From Streptomyces tubercidicus (GTDB taxonomy: Bacteria; Actinomycetota; Actinomycetes; Streptomycetales; Streptomycetaceae), in assembly GCF_027497495.1 (NCBI RefSeq), contig NZ_CP114205.1, positions 7,378,001 to 7,442,000 of the forward strand: a DNA stretch of 64,000 bases. The letters are read 5' to 3'. The notes under the pieces are model-generated. The model saw only the letters and a program-made list of their open reading frames with translations, made no database searches and was not told the origin of the DNA. Of this stretch, positions 41,403 through 50,885 are shown piece after piece (the first letter of the stretch is position 1; every line of letters starts with the position of its first letter). A program made the translations under genes and the position numbers.

Positions 41403-43226
41403 GTGACCGCTGTACCCGTGGATGACCACGAAGACTTCGCCGATGCCGACCGTGGCTTCATCGCCGCGCTCGATCCGCCGCAGGTCACAGCGGACGACGG
41501 CCGGGTCATCTGGGACGCCGAGGGCTATGCCTTCCTGGCCGGAAACTGCCCCGACACCGCGCACGAGGGTCTGTGGCGGCAGGGCCGGCTGGTGAGCCGG
41601 CAGGGCCTGTACGAGGTCACCGACGGTATCTACCAGGCGCGTGGTCTGGACCTCTCCCATATGACGCTGGTCGAAGGCGACCACGGCGTCATCGTGATCG
41701 ACCCGCTGCTCTCCGCCGAGACCGCCGCCGCGGCCCTGGAGCTCTACCGCAAGTACCGCGGCGACCGGCCCGTCACCGGCCTGATCTACACCCACTCGCA
41801 CGGTGCGCACTTCGGCGGCGGATACGGCGTACTGCCGCCCGGCCACCACCCCGTGCCGGTGCTCGCACCGGCCGGTTTCCTGGAGCATGCGGTCAGTGAG
41901 GGCGTCTACGCCCGTACGGCGATGGCCCGCCGTGCCGTCTACATGTACGGGGCGGAGATCCCCAAGGGGCCGGACGGCCAGATCGGCTGCGGCCTGGGCG
42001 CCGCCCGCTCCACCGGCACCATGACCCTCATCCCGCCGACCGTCGACATCACCCGCACCGGCCAGGAGGAGATCGTCGACGGCATACGCCTCGTCTTCCA
42101 GCTCACCCCGGGCACCGAGGCACCCGCGGAGATGAACTTCTGCTTCCCGGCGCACCAGGCCCTCTGCCTGGCCGAGAACGCCACCCACACCATGCACAGT
42201 GTCCTGCCCCTGCGCGGCGGTGCCGTCCGCGACGCCCGCGCCTGGTCCCACTACCTGGGCGAGGCGCTCGTCCTCTTCGGCGACGAGGCCGAGGTCGCCT
42301 TCGCCTCCCACCACTGGCCGACCTGGGGCAAGGACCGCGTCAAGAGCCTGCTGGCCGACCAGCGTGATCTCTACGCCTACCTGCACGACCAGACGCTCCG
42401 GCTGCTCAACGAGGGGCTCTCCGGCGCCGAGATCGCCGAGGAGCTGCGGCTGCCGCCCGGCCTGGAGCGGAGCTGGGCGCAGCACGGCTACTACGGCTCG
42501 CTCAGCGACAACGTCAAGGCGGTCTACCAGCGTTACCTGGGATGGTTCGACGGCAACCCGGCCCATCTGTGGGAGCATCCGCCGGCCGAACAGGCCCGGC
42601 GCTATGTGGACACCATGGGCGGCATCGAGGCGACGGTGGACGCGGGCAAGCGCTACGCCGCCGACGGCGATCTGCGGTTCGCCGCCACCCTCCTCAACCA
42701 CGCCGTCTTCGCCGCCCCGCAGAACCTCCGCGCCCGCCGCGAACTGGCCCTCGTCTACGAACGGCTGGGCTACGGCTGCGAGAACGGCACCTGGCGCAAC
42801 TTCTACCTCACCGGCGCCATGGAACTGCGCGGCAGCCTCGCCGAGGCACCGGACACCGTCCACCCCGACCTCGCGATGGCCTTGCCCGTGGACCTGCTCA
42901 TCGACTCGCTCGCCATCCGGATCGACGGCCCCCGGGCCTGGTCCACCGCGCTCGCCCTGGACCTCTACCTCCCCGACGAGGACCGCACCTGGCAGCTGAC
43001 GCTCTCCCACGGGGCCCTCACCTACGTCAGTGCGCCCGGTGCCCCCACCCCGTCCGGCGAACGCACCCCGGATCTCACCCTCACCCTCACCAAGCCCCAA
43101 CTGCTCGGCCTGCTCACCGGCAGCGGACCGGGAGACGCCGCCCAGCACGGCGAACCGGGCGCCCTGCACGAGTTCCTGGGCCTGCTCAGCACACCGCGTC
43201 CCACCTTCCCCGTCGTCACGCCCTGA
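41403..43226 (+). CDS. Alkylsulfatase-like metallo-beta-lactamase-fold protein
   Basis: A 607-residue protein in three parts: an MBL domain, a helical dimerisation domain (about 370-480) and a C-terminal SCP2-like domain, as in SdsA1 alkylsulfatase. The metal motif, normally HSHADH, is HSHGAH (His131, His133, Ala135, His136), so the second-site Asp is lost. Other ligand regions (LAENATHTMHS, SHHWPTWG) are kept. GTG 41403 follows GGAGAGGGAG. Activity may need one metal only, or be altered. Confidence 0.82.
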   Translation: MTAVPVDDHEDFADADRGFIAALDPPQVTADDGRVIWDAEGYAFLAGNCPDTAHEGLWRQGRLVSRQGLYEVTDGIYQARGLDLSHMTLVEGDHGVIVIDPLLSAETAAAALELYRKYRGDRPVTGLIYTHSHGAHFGGGYGVLPPGHHPVPVLAPAGFLEHAVSEGVYARTAMARRAVYMYGAEIPKGPDGQIGCGLGAARSTGTMTLIPPTVDITRTGQEEIVDGIRLVFQLTPGTEAPAEMNFCFPAHQALCLAENATHTMHSVLPLRGGAVRDARAWSHYLGEALVLFGDEAEVAFASHHWPTWGKDRVKSLLADQRDLYAYLHDQTLRLLNEGLSGAEIAEELRLPPGLERSWAQHGYYGSLSDNVKAVYQRYLGWFDGNPAHLWEHPPAEQARRYVDTMGGIEATVDAGKRYAADGDLRFAATLLNHAVFAAPQNLRARRELALVYERLGYGCENGTWRNFYLTGAMELRGSLAEAPDTVHPDLAMALPVDLLIDSLAIRIDGPRAWSTALALDLYLPDEDRTWQLTLSHGALTYVSAPGAPTPSGERTPDLTLTLTKPQLLGLLTGSGPGDAAQHGEPGALHEFLGLLSTPRPTFPVVTP

Positions 43227-43324
43227 CGGAGCGGACGCCGCCCGCCCGGCTGCCGTCAACCTCGCGCCGCGGCCCGCTGCCACCACCGGTCCGCCGGACG
43301 CCGCGACTGGGGCAAACTGGCCCG

Positions 43325-45358
43325 GTGGCGAGCAACATTCCCGAGGAGTCGACCAGCTTCGTCGGCCGGCAGGCCGAACTGCGGCGGATCGACGAGGAGT
43401 TGACGGAACACCGGCTGATCACGCTCACCGGCCCCGGTGGGGTGGGCAAGACCCGGATCGCGATGCGGGCCGCGCGGGCGGCCGCGGACCGGTTTCCCGA
43501 CGGGGTCTGCTGGGCCGGCCTGTGGCCCTTGCAGGGGGACGGACTGCTGGTGGCCAGCGTCTGCGATGCCGTCGGCCTGGCCGACCACACGGCGCGGACG
43601 CCGGTGGCCGCGCTGTGTGAATGGCTCGCCGACAAGCGGCTGTTGCTGGTGCTGGACTCCTGCGAACACCTTGTCGACGCCTGCCGGGACCTCCTCGGCG
43701 ATCTGCTGACCGCCGCCCCCGCCGTGACCGTGCTGGTCACCAGCAGACAGCCGCTGGACATCGTCGGCGAGTGGACCACCGAGATCGGCCCGCTGCCGTA
43801 CACCGGCGACAACGACGCCCTGACCCTGTTCACCCAACGGGCCGGAGCCGCCGCCCCCGGACTGCGGCTCGGCACCCCGCCGCACGCCCAGGCCGCCGCC
43901 GTCATCTGCCGCCGCCTCGAAGGCATCCCGCTGGCCCTGGAACTGGCCGGTGCCCAACTGGCGCACAGCACCGTCGAGCGCATCGCCGACCGCCTCACCT
44001 CCCGTTTCGACACCCTTGACCCCGCCGACGAACCCGGACGGCTGCCCCGGCACCGGACGCTGCGCTGCGCCATCGGCTGGAGCCATGAACTGTGCGCACC
44101 GCTGGAACGGCTGCTGTGGGCCCGGCTGTCCGTCTTCCGCGGCACCTTCGACGAGGAGTCCGCGAGTGCGGTGTGCGCCGGGGGGCCGCTCACCGGGCCG
44201 GGTGTGCGCAGCACGCTGGCCGCCCTGGCCGCCAAGTCGGTGCTCACCCGCGAGGGCACCCGCTACCGCATGCTCGACACCCTGCGCGAGTACGGCCGGA
44301 TGTGGCTGGCCGAACTCGACGAGGTGACGGCCCTCGCCGACCGGCACGCCGCGCACTTCGCCGACTTCGGCCGCCGCGCCGAGCTGGGCTGGCTGGGCCC
44401 CGAACAGGTCAGCTGGTACCGCCGGGTCGCCGACGCCCATGTCGACCTGTGCACCGCGCTGGATCATCTGCTGGTCACCGACCCGGAACGCGCCCAGGAA
44501 CTCACCGCCTCCATCGGCCTCTTCTGGACCTGCTGCGGCCATCTGCACGAGGCCCGCGACTACGGCGCCCGCGCCCTCGCCGCGCACCCCGGCCCGAGCC
44601 CGGCCCGCACCCGGGCACTGTGGGCGCTCGGCGTCGCCGTACTGCTCCAGGGCGATCTGGCGCTGGCCGACACCCTGGGCCTGGAGTGCGCCCGCACGGC
44701 GCGGATGTCCGACGACGCGGACGCGGTGCCGGAGGCCGGCTACCTCCTCGGCCTCACCCATCTGATCGCCGGCCGCCCGATGTCCGCGCACACCGTCTCG
44801 GAACAGGTGCTGGGCCCGCCGCCGCACGACCCGTTCGACTCTCCCGGGCGGCTGCGCTGCCGGCTCGTCCAGGTCTTCGCGCTCACCGGCCTGGGGGAGC
44901 TGGCACGGGCCCGTGCCGCGGCGACCGCACTGCGCCGCGGCTGTGTGGAGCGCGGCGAATACTGGACCCGCTCCTACACCGACTACCAGCTCTCGCTGAT
45001 CTCGCTGCTCCAGGGCTGTCCCGAGGAGTCGGCGGACCACGCCCGCGCGATGCTCGCGGCCAAGCAGGGCATCGGCGACAAATTCGGCATCGCGCTCGGT
45101 CTGGATCTGCTCGCGGCCGCGGTCGCCGCCCAGGGTGACGGGGCCGCCGCCGCCCGCGTCTACGGAAGCGGCCAGGCCATCTGGCGCACCGTCGGGCATC
45201 CGCAGCGCGGCACCCCGGAGTTGCGCGCCGTCCGTGAGGAGTGCGAGCGGCGGGCCCGCGCGGCGATCGGCGACGCGGCGTATACGGAGCTCTTCGACCG
45301 GGCGAGCGAGGAACGCCCCGGCACCTCGCTCGCCCGGATCCTGGCCGGCGAGCTGTGA
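43325..45358 (+). CDS. STAND (NB-ARC/TPR) ATPase without DNA-binding domain
   Basis: A 677-residue AfsR-like signalling ATPase. Walker A is TGPGGVGKTRIA and Walker B LLLVLDSCEH, then a winged-helix region (near HRTLRCAIGWSHEL) and TPR-type helices to the end. The SARP or LuxR DNA-binding domain that usually flanks this core is absent at both ends. GTG 43325 begins the conserved core. It may act through a partner protein. It runs 98 bases after the sulfatase in the same direction. Confidence 0.82.
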   Translation: MASNIPEESTSFVGRQAELRRIDEELTEHRLITLTGPGGVGKTRIAMRAARAAADRFPDGVCWAGLWPLQGDGLLVASVCDAVGLADHTARTPVAALCEWLADKRLLLVLDSCEHLVDACRDLLGDLLTAAPAVTVLVTSRQPLDIVGEWTTEIGPLPYTGDNDALTLFTQRAGAAAPGLRLGTPPHAQAAAVICRRLEGIPLALELAGAQLAHSTVERIADRLTSRFDTLDPADEPGRLPRHRTLRCAIGWSHELCAPLERLLWARLSVFRGTFDEESASAVCAGGPLTGPGVRSTLAALAAKSVLTREGTRYRMLDTLREYGRMWLAELDEVTALADRHAAHFADFGRRAELGWLGPEQVSWYRRVADAHVDLCTALDHLLVTDPERAQELTASIGLFWTCCGHLHEARDYGARALAAHPGPSPARTRALWALGVAVLLQGDLALADTLGLECARTARMSDDADAVPEAGYLLGLTHLIAGRPMSAHTVSEQVLGPPPHDPFDSPGRLRCRLVQVFALTGLGELARARAAATALRRGCVERGEYWTRSYTDYQLSLISLLQGCPEESADHARAMLAAKQGIGDKFGIALGLDLLAAAVAAQGDGAAAARVYGSGQAIWRTVGHPQRGTPELRAVREECERRARAAIGDAAYTELFDRASEERPGTSLARILAGEL

Positions 45359-45376
45359 CCGGCGGCGCTCCCCGGG

Positions 45377-46417
45377 TCAGGACTCGGGGGCGTCGGCCAG
45401 CGCGTACAGCAGCTCGTAAGCCGTACTGATCATTTGGCAGCTGCGGCCGCGGCGGGTGGCCAGCGCGACCAGGCCGGTGCGCGACGCCGGGTGGTAGCCG
45501 AGGAACGCCTGCTGGCCGAAGGTCGCCCCGACATGGAAGAACAGCGGCCCGTGCGCGGCGGGGTGCTGATACCACGTCAGGGTGTGGGTGTCGCGTTTCC
45601 GCCAGCCGCGGCGCAGCAGCGGTACCTGCACATCGCGCAGCGGCCCGGCCAGCGGGGTGTCCTCGGGGGAGAGGTGCGCTTCGAGATACGTCAGCAGATC
45701 GCCGGGGGTGGCACGGACCGAACCGGCGGCGACGAAGGCTCCCATGTCGGCGCTGCGCACCGGCGTCACCCCGTTCGTCCGGTGTCCGATGGCGTCGGTG
45801 CCGGTGGTGCCGGGACCCAGGGTCGTGCCGGTGAGTTCCAGGGGCCGCAGTACCCGGTCGGTGAGCAGCGCGGAGTAATCGGCGCCCGCGGCACGGGACA
45901 TGGCCGGGCCGAGCAGCGCCAGCCCGAAGTTGGAGTAGCGCCAGCGGGTCCCCGGCCGGTGCCGCGTCCGGGTCCGGGCGAAGGTGTGCAGCAGCCGCCC
46001 GGTGTCGTAGCGGGCATAGCCGTTGGCGTACGGATGCACCAGCGCACCGGCGATCAGATCGGCGGGGATCCGCGGCAGTCCGGAGGTGTGGGTGGCCAGA
46101 TGCCACAGGGTGATCTGACGGGAGTACGGATGCGGCAGCGGCAATTCCGGCAGATGGGCGGCGAGCGGATCGTCCAGGGCCAGCACACCGGACCGGGCCA
46201 GATCGGCCAGCAGCAGCACGGTGAACGTCTTGGACAGTGACCCCAGTTCGTAGCGCAGGGCATGCCGGGGCGTGGGCGGCGCCATGGCCGAACCGCCGGT
46301 CATCACGGTCCGCCGGCCCCGCCGGGTCACGGCCAGCACGATGTCCGGGGCGTCGATCAGGGTGACCGCGTCCGCGAGACGGTCGGCGAGCCCGGCCCCG
46401 GGGTGGTCGGGGCTCAT
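45377..46417 (-). CDS. Serine hydrolase, beta-lactamase/DD-peptidase fold
   Basis: A 346-residue class-C beta-lactamase-like protein. The nucleophile motif is GSLSKTF (Ser-x-x-Lys) and the second motif YSNFG (Tyr-x-Asn); a GATFG-type third motif follows. No signal peptide is visible, which points to a cytoplasmic esterase or peptidase. Its ATG overlaps the stop of the upstream gene (ATGA) and it ends a five-gene operon, so it may process that operon's product. Confidence 0.85.
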   Translation of the reverse strand: MSPDHPGAGLADRLADAVTLIDAPDIVLAVTRRGRRTVMTGGSAMAPPTPRHALRYELGSLSKTFTVLLLADLARSGVLALDDPLAAHLPELPLPHPYSRQITLWHLATHTSGLPRIPADLIAGALVHPYANGYARYDTGRLLHTFARTRTRHRPGTRWRYSNFGLALLGPAMSRAAGADYSALLTDRVLRPLELTGTTLGPGTTGTDAIGHRTNGVTPVRSADMGAFVAAGSVRATPGDLLTYLEAHLSPEDTPLAGPLRDVQVPLLRRGWRKRDTHTLTWYQHPAAHGPLFFHVGATFGQQAFLGYHPASRTGLVALATRRGRSCQMISTAYELLYALADAPES

Positions 46418-47337
46418 CCGACGGCGGACAGGGCCCGGGACGTGGCCATCGCGGAGGCGAACGCGGCGACCAGGGTGGGGTGGTGGACCAGGTCGAAGAC
46501 CCGCGCCGCGTCGCCCTGCGGCATCCGGCGCTGGATGGGCATCGCGCCGGTGGCGGACTGCGCGGCGGCGTAGCGCTCCCACAGCTCCGCGTCCAGGGTG
46601 GGCCGCGGCAGACAGGCGTCGACGACCAGGAGCTCGCCGAGCAGATCCCAGTGTTCGAGGTCCGCCCAGTCCTCCATCCAGGCGGGCAGATAGCGCGCCA
46701 GGTAGTCGGCGATGGCCGGCGGGATCTGCTCGGGGGCCTCGCCCCAGTTGGTGAGGTGGAAGACGGTGTGGGTGAGGTCGTAGGCGATGTGCAGCTGCAC
46801 CGTCCACGGCTCCGGCAGCTGCCCCAGCCAGGTGCGCCCCACCGCCTGGTCGAAGTCGCTGCTGGGCGGCAGGCCGAGCTTGCGCTCCGCGTTGAGCACC
46901 CCGAGCCGCCTGTTGGGCATCATCTCCAGCGCCGTCCAGGTACGGGTGCGTCGGCACACCTCCAGCGCGGACTCCAGCCCCGGGTGCCGGTGGCCCAGTT
47001 CGTGGAAGGTCGCATAGACCTCCAGGGGCACCGGGGAGATCGGCTCGTCGTGCTGGAGCCGGGCCAGTACGTTGCCGCCGTCCAGCAGCTCCCGCCAGGT
47101 GAAGTCCAGCAGCTTCCCGGCCCGCTCCTTCTGACGGGAGCCGGCCACGCCCTCCCGGAACAGCACATGCATATTGAGCGCCAGCTCCCCGATGGGCTTG
47201 AGCCGCTCGACGACCGCGCCGTTGCTGGCGAAGTCGTCAGGGGTCAGCCGGAAGTGCTCACGGTGGTCGTCGAGCCAGGTCAGGGCCCGGTCGCCGACGC
47301 CGTGCAGCAGGGCGGGGGATGCGGCCGTCACGGTCAC
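46414..47337 (-). CDS. Conserved unknown protein, paralogue A
   Basis: A 307-residue, mostly helical soluble protein. It shares with the next gene the blocks LGVLNAER, LPEPW, a T-H-x-V-F-H-L-T-x-W-G motif and WDLLGELL-V-ACLP, so the two arose by duplication. The paired His in THTVFHL could bind a metal. It possibly belongs to DUF6895, but I am not certain. GTG 47337 overlaps the upstream stop (GTGA), so translation is coupled. Confidence 0.75.
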   Translation of the reverse strand: MTVTAASPALLHGVGDRALTWLDDHREHFRLTPDDFASNGAVVERLKPIGELALNMHVLFREGVAGSRQKERAGKLLDFTWRELLDGGNVLARLQHDEPISPVPLEVYATFHELGHRHPGLESALEVCRRTRTWTALEMMPNRRLGVLNAERKLGLPPSSDFDQAVGRTWLGQLPEPWTVQLHIAYDLTHTVFHLTNWGEAPEQIPPAIADYLARYLPAWMEDWADLEHWDLLGELLVVDACLPRPTLDAELWERYAAAQSATGAMPIQRRMPQGDAARVFDLVHHPTLVAAFASAMATSRALSAVG

Positions 47338-48320
47338 GGGGCAGTCTCGCTTTCGCAGGGGGTCCGGCCGCCCGCCGTCGCCGCGCTCCCGGCCGGGGGA
47401 CCGGCCTCGGCCTCGTCGGAGGCGATACGGGCGAGGGTGGCGGCGAACGCGGTCACCAGGGTGGAGTGGTAGCAGGCCGTGAACGCCTCGGCCCGGTCGC
47501 CCGTGGACGGTGCGGCACCCATCTCGGGCACACTGCCGTCGGCCGCCTGGGCGCCGGCCAGCCGCTGCCAGGCCGCCGCGTCGTAGGGGGCCGCGGGCAG
47601 ACAGGCCGTCACGGCCAGCAACTCGCCCACCAGGTCCCACAGTTGCTCCTCCAGCCAGTTCTCCAGCCAGGAGGGCACCCACAGCCGCAGGTAGTCGGCG
47701 AGTTCGGGGGAAAGTCGCTGCCGGTTGCGCCCCCAGTCGGTGAGGTGGAAGACGTCATGGGTGATGCCGTACGCCGCCTTGCGGTCCAGCGCCCAGGGCT
47801 CCGGCAGCCGGCCGAGGCCGGTCAGGGCGAGGACGGCGCCGAAGTCGGCGTGCCGATGCAGACCGATCCGCCGCTCCGCGTTGAGCACACCGAGCGTACG
47901 GGTGTGGTCCTCGCGGGCCACCCGCCAGCCGCGCAGCCGCGTCGTGGTCCGCGTCAGCGCATCGGCCTCGGCATGGCGCAGCCCGGCCTGCGCGAAGACT
48001 CCGTAGAGCTCCACCGGATAGGTGGCGAACGGTTCCCCGCGGATCAGCTCGGCGAACAGCTCACCGTCGCGGGTCTCGTTCCAGGCGAACGCGAAGAGCC
48101 TGCGGGCCGTCTGCCGGATGTCGTCCCGCGGGTGCAGTACCCCGATCAGCTGGGTGAGTTCGGCCAGCTCGCCCAGGGGTTTGAGGGTCAGATTGGGATC
48201 GGCGTCCGTGGTCACGTTCTCGGGCAGGCGGAAGAACGGGCGTGCCGCGTCCAGCCACCCCAGGCTGTCCCGGACCATCCGGTCCAACAGCCCGGGGTCG
48301 CCCCGGCCCGCGGTCACCAA
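47334..48320 (-). CDS. Conserved unknown protein, paralogue B
   Basis: A 328-residue paralogue of the following gene, with GVLNAERRIGL, LPEPWAL and THDVFHLTDWG in the same order and a Gly/Ala-rich tail. The two could form a heterodimer. It overlaps the end of the upstream 233-residue gene by seven bases. Function unknown; the conserved His pair suggests a binding or catalytic role. Confidence 0.75.
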   Translation of the reverse strand: MVTAGRGDPGLLDRMVRDSLGWLDAARPFFRLPENVTTDADPNLTLKPLGELAELTQLIGVLHPRDDIRQTARRLFAFAWNETRDGELFAELIRGEPFATYPVELYGVFAQAGLRHAEADALTRTTTRLRGWRVAREDHTRTLGVLNAERRIGLHRHADFGAVLALTGLGRLPEPWALDRKAAYGITHDVFHLTDWGRNRQRLSPELADYLRLWVPSWLENWLEEQLWDLVGELLAVTACLPAAPYDAAAWQRLAGAQAADGSVPEMGAAPSTGDRAEAFTACYHSTLVTAFAATLARIASDEAEAGPPAGSAATAGGRTPCESETAP

Positions 48321-49015
48321 CCCCGTCCGTAGAAACGCTGGGCGGCCGCGATATGCAGCGTCACCCTCGGGTCACCGCCACCCATTTGACGGACGAACGC
48401 CAACCCGCTGTCCAGCCCCAGGCTCTCCGGCACCTCGGGCAGCCGCGCCAGCCAGCGGCCCAGGCCGGCCGCCTGCAGCCAGTCCCGGCGGCGTACCGCG
48501 CGGACGAAGCCACGGGCCAGATCGTCGGTACGGGTGGCCAGCCGCTCGGTGAGACCGGGCGCCAGACCCGGCAGCGCGAGCGCGGCAAGCTGTGACACCC
48601 GGTGAGAGAGTTTGGGCCAGGGGTCGTGGTCGACCCATTCGGCGGTGGCCTCGGGCGGCGGCGGCCAGTGCTGTGCGTTTCCGGGGAGAAACGCATGCGA
48701 GGCCTCAACCAGGCCCCGGTAGCTCCACACCGAGACCTCCGAGGCGTCCGCTCCCGGCGGATAGGCCGTGAGCGCCTGCCGGACCACCGCTTCATCGTCC
48801 GCGCCGACGGGCGCCCCGACCTGGTCCATCGCGTACGGCGCGAGCGCATCGGCGCCGAGCACCCGGATGGCCGCCGGAGTCAGCGCATCGCTCTGCCGCA
48901 GAATGCCGGACAACGCATAAGGGTCGCCCTCACCTCGCAGGGCGAGGGCGACCCCGGTTGCGGCATCGGCAATCACAGCGCTCAGCGGGACTGCTCCCTG
49001 CGTCTGTTCAGCCAA
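48314..49015 (-). CDS. Hypothetical protein in the peptide operon
   Basis: A 233-residue soluble protein, rich in Ala, Leu and Trp, with no motif I recognise. It starts at a TTG, with GAGGGGAAAG before it, 14 bases after the small-peptide stop. The seven-base overlap with paralogue B places it in the operon. It could be a recognition or binding partner of the peptide. Confidence 0.7.
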   Translation of the reverse strand: MAEQTQGAVPLSAVIADAATGVALALRGEGDPYALSGILRQSDALTPAAIRVLGADALAPYAMDQVGAPVGADDEAVVRQALTAYPPGADASEVSVWSYRGLVEASHAFLPGNAQHWPPPPEATAEWVDHDPWPKLSHRVSQLAALALPGLAPGLTERLATRTDDLARGFVRAVRRRDWLQAAGLGRWLARLPEVPESLGLDSGLAFVRQMGGGDPRVTLHIAAAQRFYGRGW

Positions 49016-49031
49016 CGCTTTCCCCTCAGCC

Positions 49032-49217
49032 TTAGCGAACGTCAGTCTTGGGCCGGGGGGTGGGAGGCGAGATCAGGAGCAGCGCGGCCAGCAGCAGCGC
49101 ACCTCCACACTCGCGGGTATCGCGGAAAACACCGTCGGCCTCGGCGGGCTCAAGCAGTCCCTCGACCTCGGCGGCCAGGGCAGCCGTCTCGACCGGCGCT
49201 GTGCGATCCGTAACCAT
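49032..49217 (-). CDS. Small peptide, candidate precursor
   Basis: A 61-residue peptide headed by a very good AAGGAG site eight bases before the ATG. The N-terminal half is an acidic helix (ETAALAAEVEGLLEPAEADG); the second half has one Cys, a hydrophobic run ALLLAALLLI and a Pro/Lys-rich end. It is the first gene of the operon. This layout suits a precursor or signalling peptide, but no cleavage motif or known family is visible; a small membrane protein is the alternative. Confidence 0.65.
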   Translation of the reverse strand: MVTDRTAPVETAALAAEVEGLLEPAEADGVFRDTRECGGALLLAALLLISPPTPRPKTDVR

Positions 49218-49765
49218 GCGATCAACTCCTTCGACGAATGGGATACCAGATTCACATCGGCATAATTCGGGCGCAAGGGGAGAAAAGACGCAAATCGTAA
49301 TCTTTCGGGTTGGTGTGATGGGTGTTCAGTACGGCCGGAGGTCACCAACTCCCTCCCCTCACACGGAAGATGGCGACTCGTCGGACTCGGCAGCCGGGGT
49401 TATCCGGCGATTGCGCCAAGAGTGAGGCCCCCCGCCGATGGCGGATCGCACTGCTCTGTTCGGATGCCCCGGCCCGACACGGACGGCCCACGACGGACGG
49501 CACCGATACGGCCCCTAAGGGACGGCAGCGTGCTCACACCCGACCCGCACCCCGACTGCCGGGCCGTGCTTTCCGCTCCTCCCTTGCGCGTGGTGCAGAT
49601 CCCGCGGATCTCCCCCGTACGGGTGAGCCGGTCCCGTCCCGCGAGGGATGTCCGGGGCGCGGGCGGCCGCGACCGTGAGAGAGCACACGCCGACACCACC
49701 CCGGACCGGCGGACGCCCACGATCCCGCGCCCGCATCGATCCGCCACAGGACGAGGAGACCTCCC
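49218..49765. other. 548-bp divergent gap
   Basis: The gap separates the peptide operon (minus) and a membrane protein gene (plus). Bases 49240-49320 are AT-richer than the surroundings and probably hold the operon promoter. Open frames in the GC-rich remainder have no ribosome sites or family likeness, so no gene is called. Confidence 0.4.
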
Positions 49766-50338
49766 ATGACCGCTCGCGCCCTCCTGACGAAATGGCACGG
49801 ACGGACGGTGCCGGGCGTGCCCCGCTGGGCGGCGTGGGCCGCCTGCGCCATCACCTTGCTCGCGTTGCCCGCCGGTATCTGGCGCATCGCCGCCATCAAC
49901 TTCCGCGCACCGCTGCTGGCACATGACGCGACGGCCCCGGCCGGCCCGGAGATGTTCGACGGCGAGTGGTGGTACCTCATCGGACTCAGCGTGTTCAGCG
50001 AGGCGCTGGCGTTCCTGGCGCTCGGTCTGGTCGCCCGGTGGGGCGAGGTCTGGCCGCGCTGGATCCCCGGCCTGGGCGGGCGCCGGGTGCCGGTCCTGGC
50101 AGCCGTCATCCCGGCCGGCCTCGGCTCCGTGGTGCTGTTGGTCTTCCCCTACGCCATGGTCATGTCCGCCCTCGGCCTGAAACTCACCGGTGACCCCGCC
50201 GGGCTGCCCGTGCATGGCTGGCAGACCGTCGTCTTCTGGATCGCATACCTGCCGCTCACCGCCTGGGGCCCGCTGCTCGGCCTCCTGACGGTGCACTACT
50301 ACCGACGCCGCCGCTGCGCCCACGCAGCGACAGGTTGA
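49766..50338 (+). CDS. Integral membrane protein of unknown function
   Basis: A 190-residue protein with four membrane helices (first AAWAACAITLLALPAGIW; last VVFWIAYLPLTAWGPLLGLL) and a basic C-terminus. An acidic loop with DGEWWYLIG lies between helices 1 and 2. GGAG lies ahead of the ATG. Family not recognised beyond a streptomycete hypothetical. Confidence 0.75.
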   Translation: MTARALLTKWHGRTVPGVPRWAAWAACAITLLALPAGIWRIAAINFRAPLLAHDATAPAGPEMFDGEWWYLIGLSVFSEALAFLALGLVARWGEVWPRWIPGLGGRRVPVLAAVIPAGLGSVVLLVFPYAMVMSALGLKLTGDPAGLPVHGWQTVVFWIAYLPLTAWGPLLGLLTVHYYRRRRCAHAATG

Positions 50339-50404
50339 CGTCGCGACAGGTCGACCCCGTGCCCGCTCATGACCGTCATCCGGCCGCTGGCCTAGAGTGC
50401 GGGG

Positions 50405-50812
50405 GTGCCGACGTACAGCATTGGCCAGGCAGCGGGGCTGCTGGGTGTGAGTTCGGAGACGGTCCGGCGCTGGGCCGATGGCGGGCAGCTGCGGATGGAA
50501 CGGGACGGCGCGGGAAACCGTGTGCTGGACGGGGTGAGCCTGGCGGCGTTCGCCAAGGAGCGCGCCGAGGGCCTGCATCCGGTGCCCGGCGAGGTGCTGA
50601 CCTCCGTGCGTAACGCGTTCGCGGGGATCGTCACCCGGGTGACCGTCGACGAGGTGATCGCCCAGGTCGAGATCCAGTCCGGACCGCACCGGGTGGTGTC
50701 CGTGGTCAGCCGGGAGGCGGCCGAGGATCTGGGGATCGAGGTCGGGGTGACCGTCACCGCCCGGGTGAAGTCCACCCATGTGCATATCGATCTGCCGGAC
50801 GACCGGCGCTGA
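50405..50812 (+). CDS. HTH-molbindin protein, copy 1
   Basis: A 135-residue protein with an N-terminal MerR/excisionase-type helix-turn-helix (YSIGQAAGLLGVSSETVRRW) and a C-terminal Mop/TOBE domain (RNAFAGIVTRV...ARVKSTHVHI) that binds molybdate or a related oxyanion. Probably a molybdate-responsive regulator, working like ModE with a different DNA-binding domain. Its paralogue is at 54.3 kb, directly before modA. Confidence 0.85.
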   Translation: MPTYSIGQAAGLLGVSSETVRRWADGGQLRMERDGAGNRVLDGVSLAAFAKERAEGLHPVPGEVLTSVRNAFAGIVTRVTVDEVIAQVEIQSGPHRVVSVVSREAAEDLGIEVGVTVTARVKSTHVHIDLPDDRR

Positions 50813-50885
50813 GCCGTCGCCGGGCGTCCGGGGCGTTCCGGGCGCCGACCGGGGCCGCTGCCCGGACCGCGACCCCGTACACCGC

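Noticed and set aside
49422..49769. Possible 115-residue plus-strand protein before the membrane protein gene
   Set aside because: Arg/Pro/Asp-rich low-complexity translation, no ribosome site and no recognisable motif.
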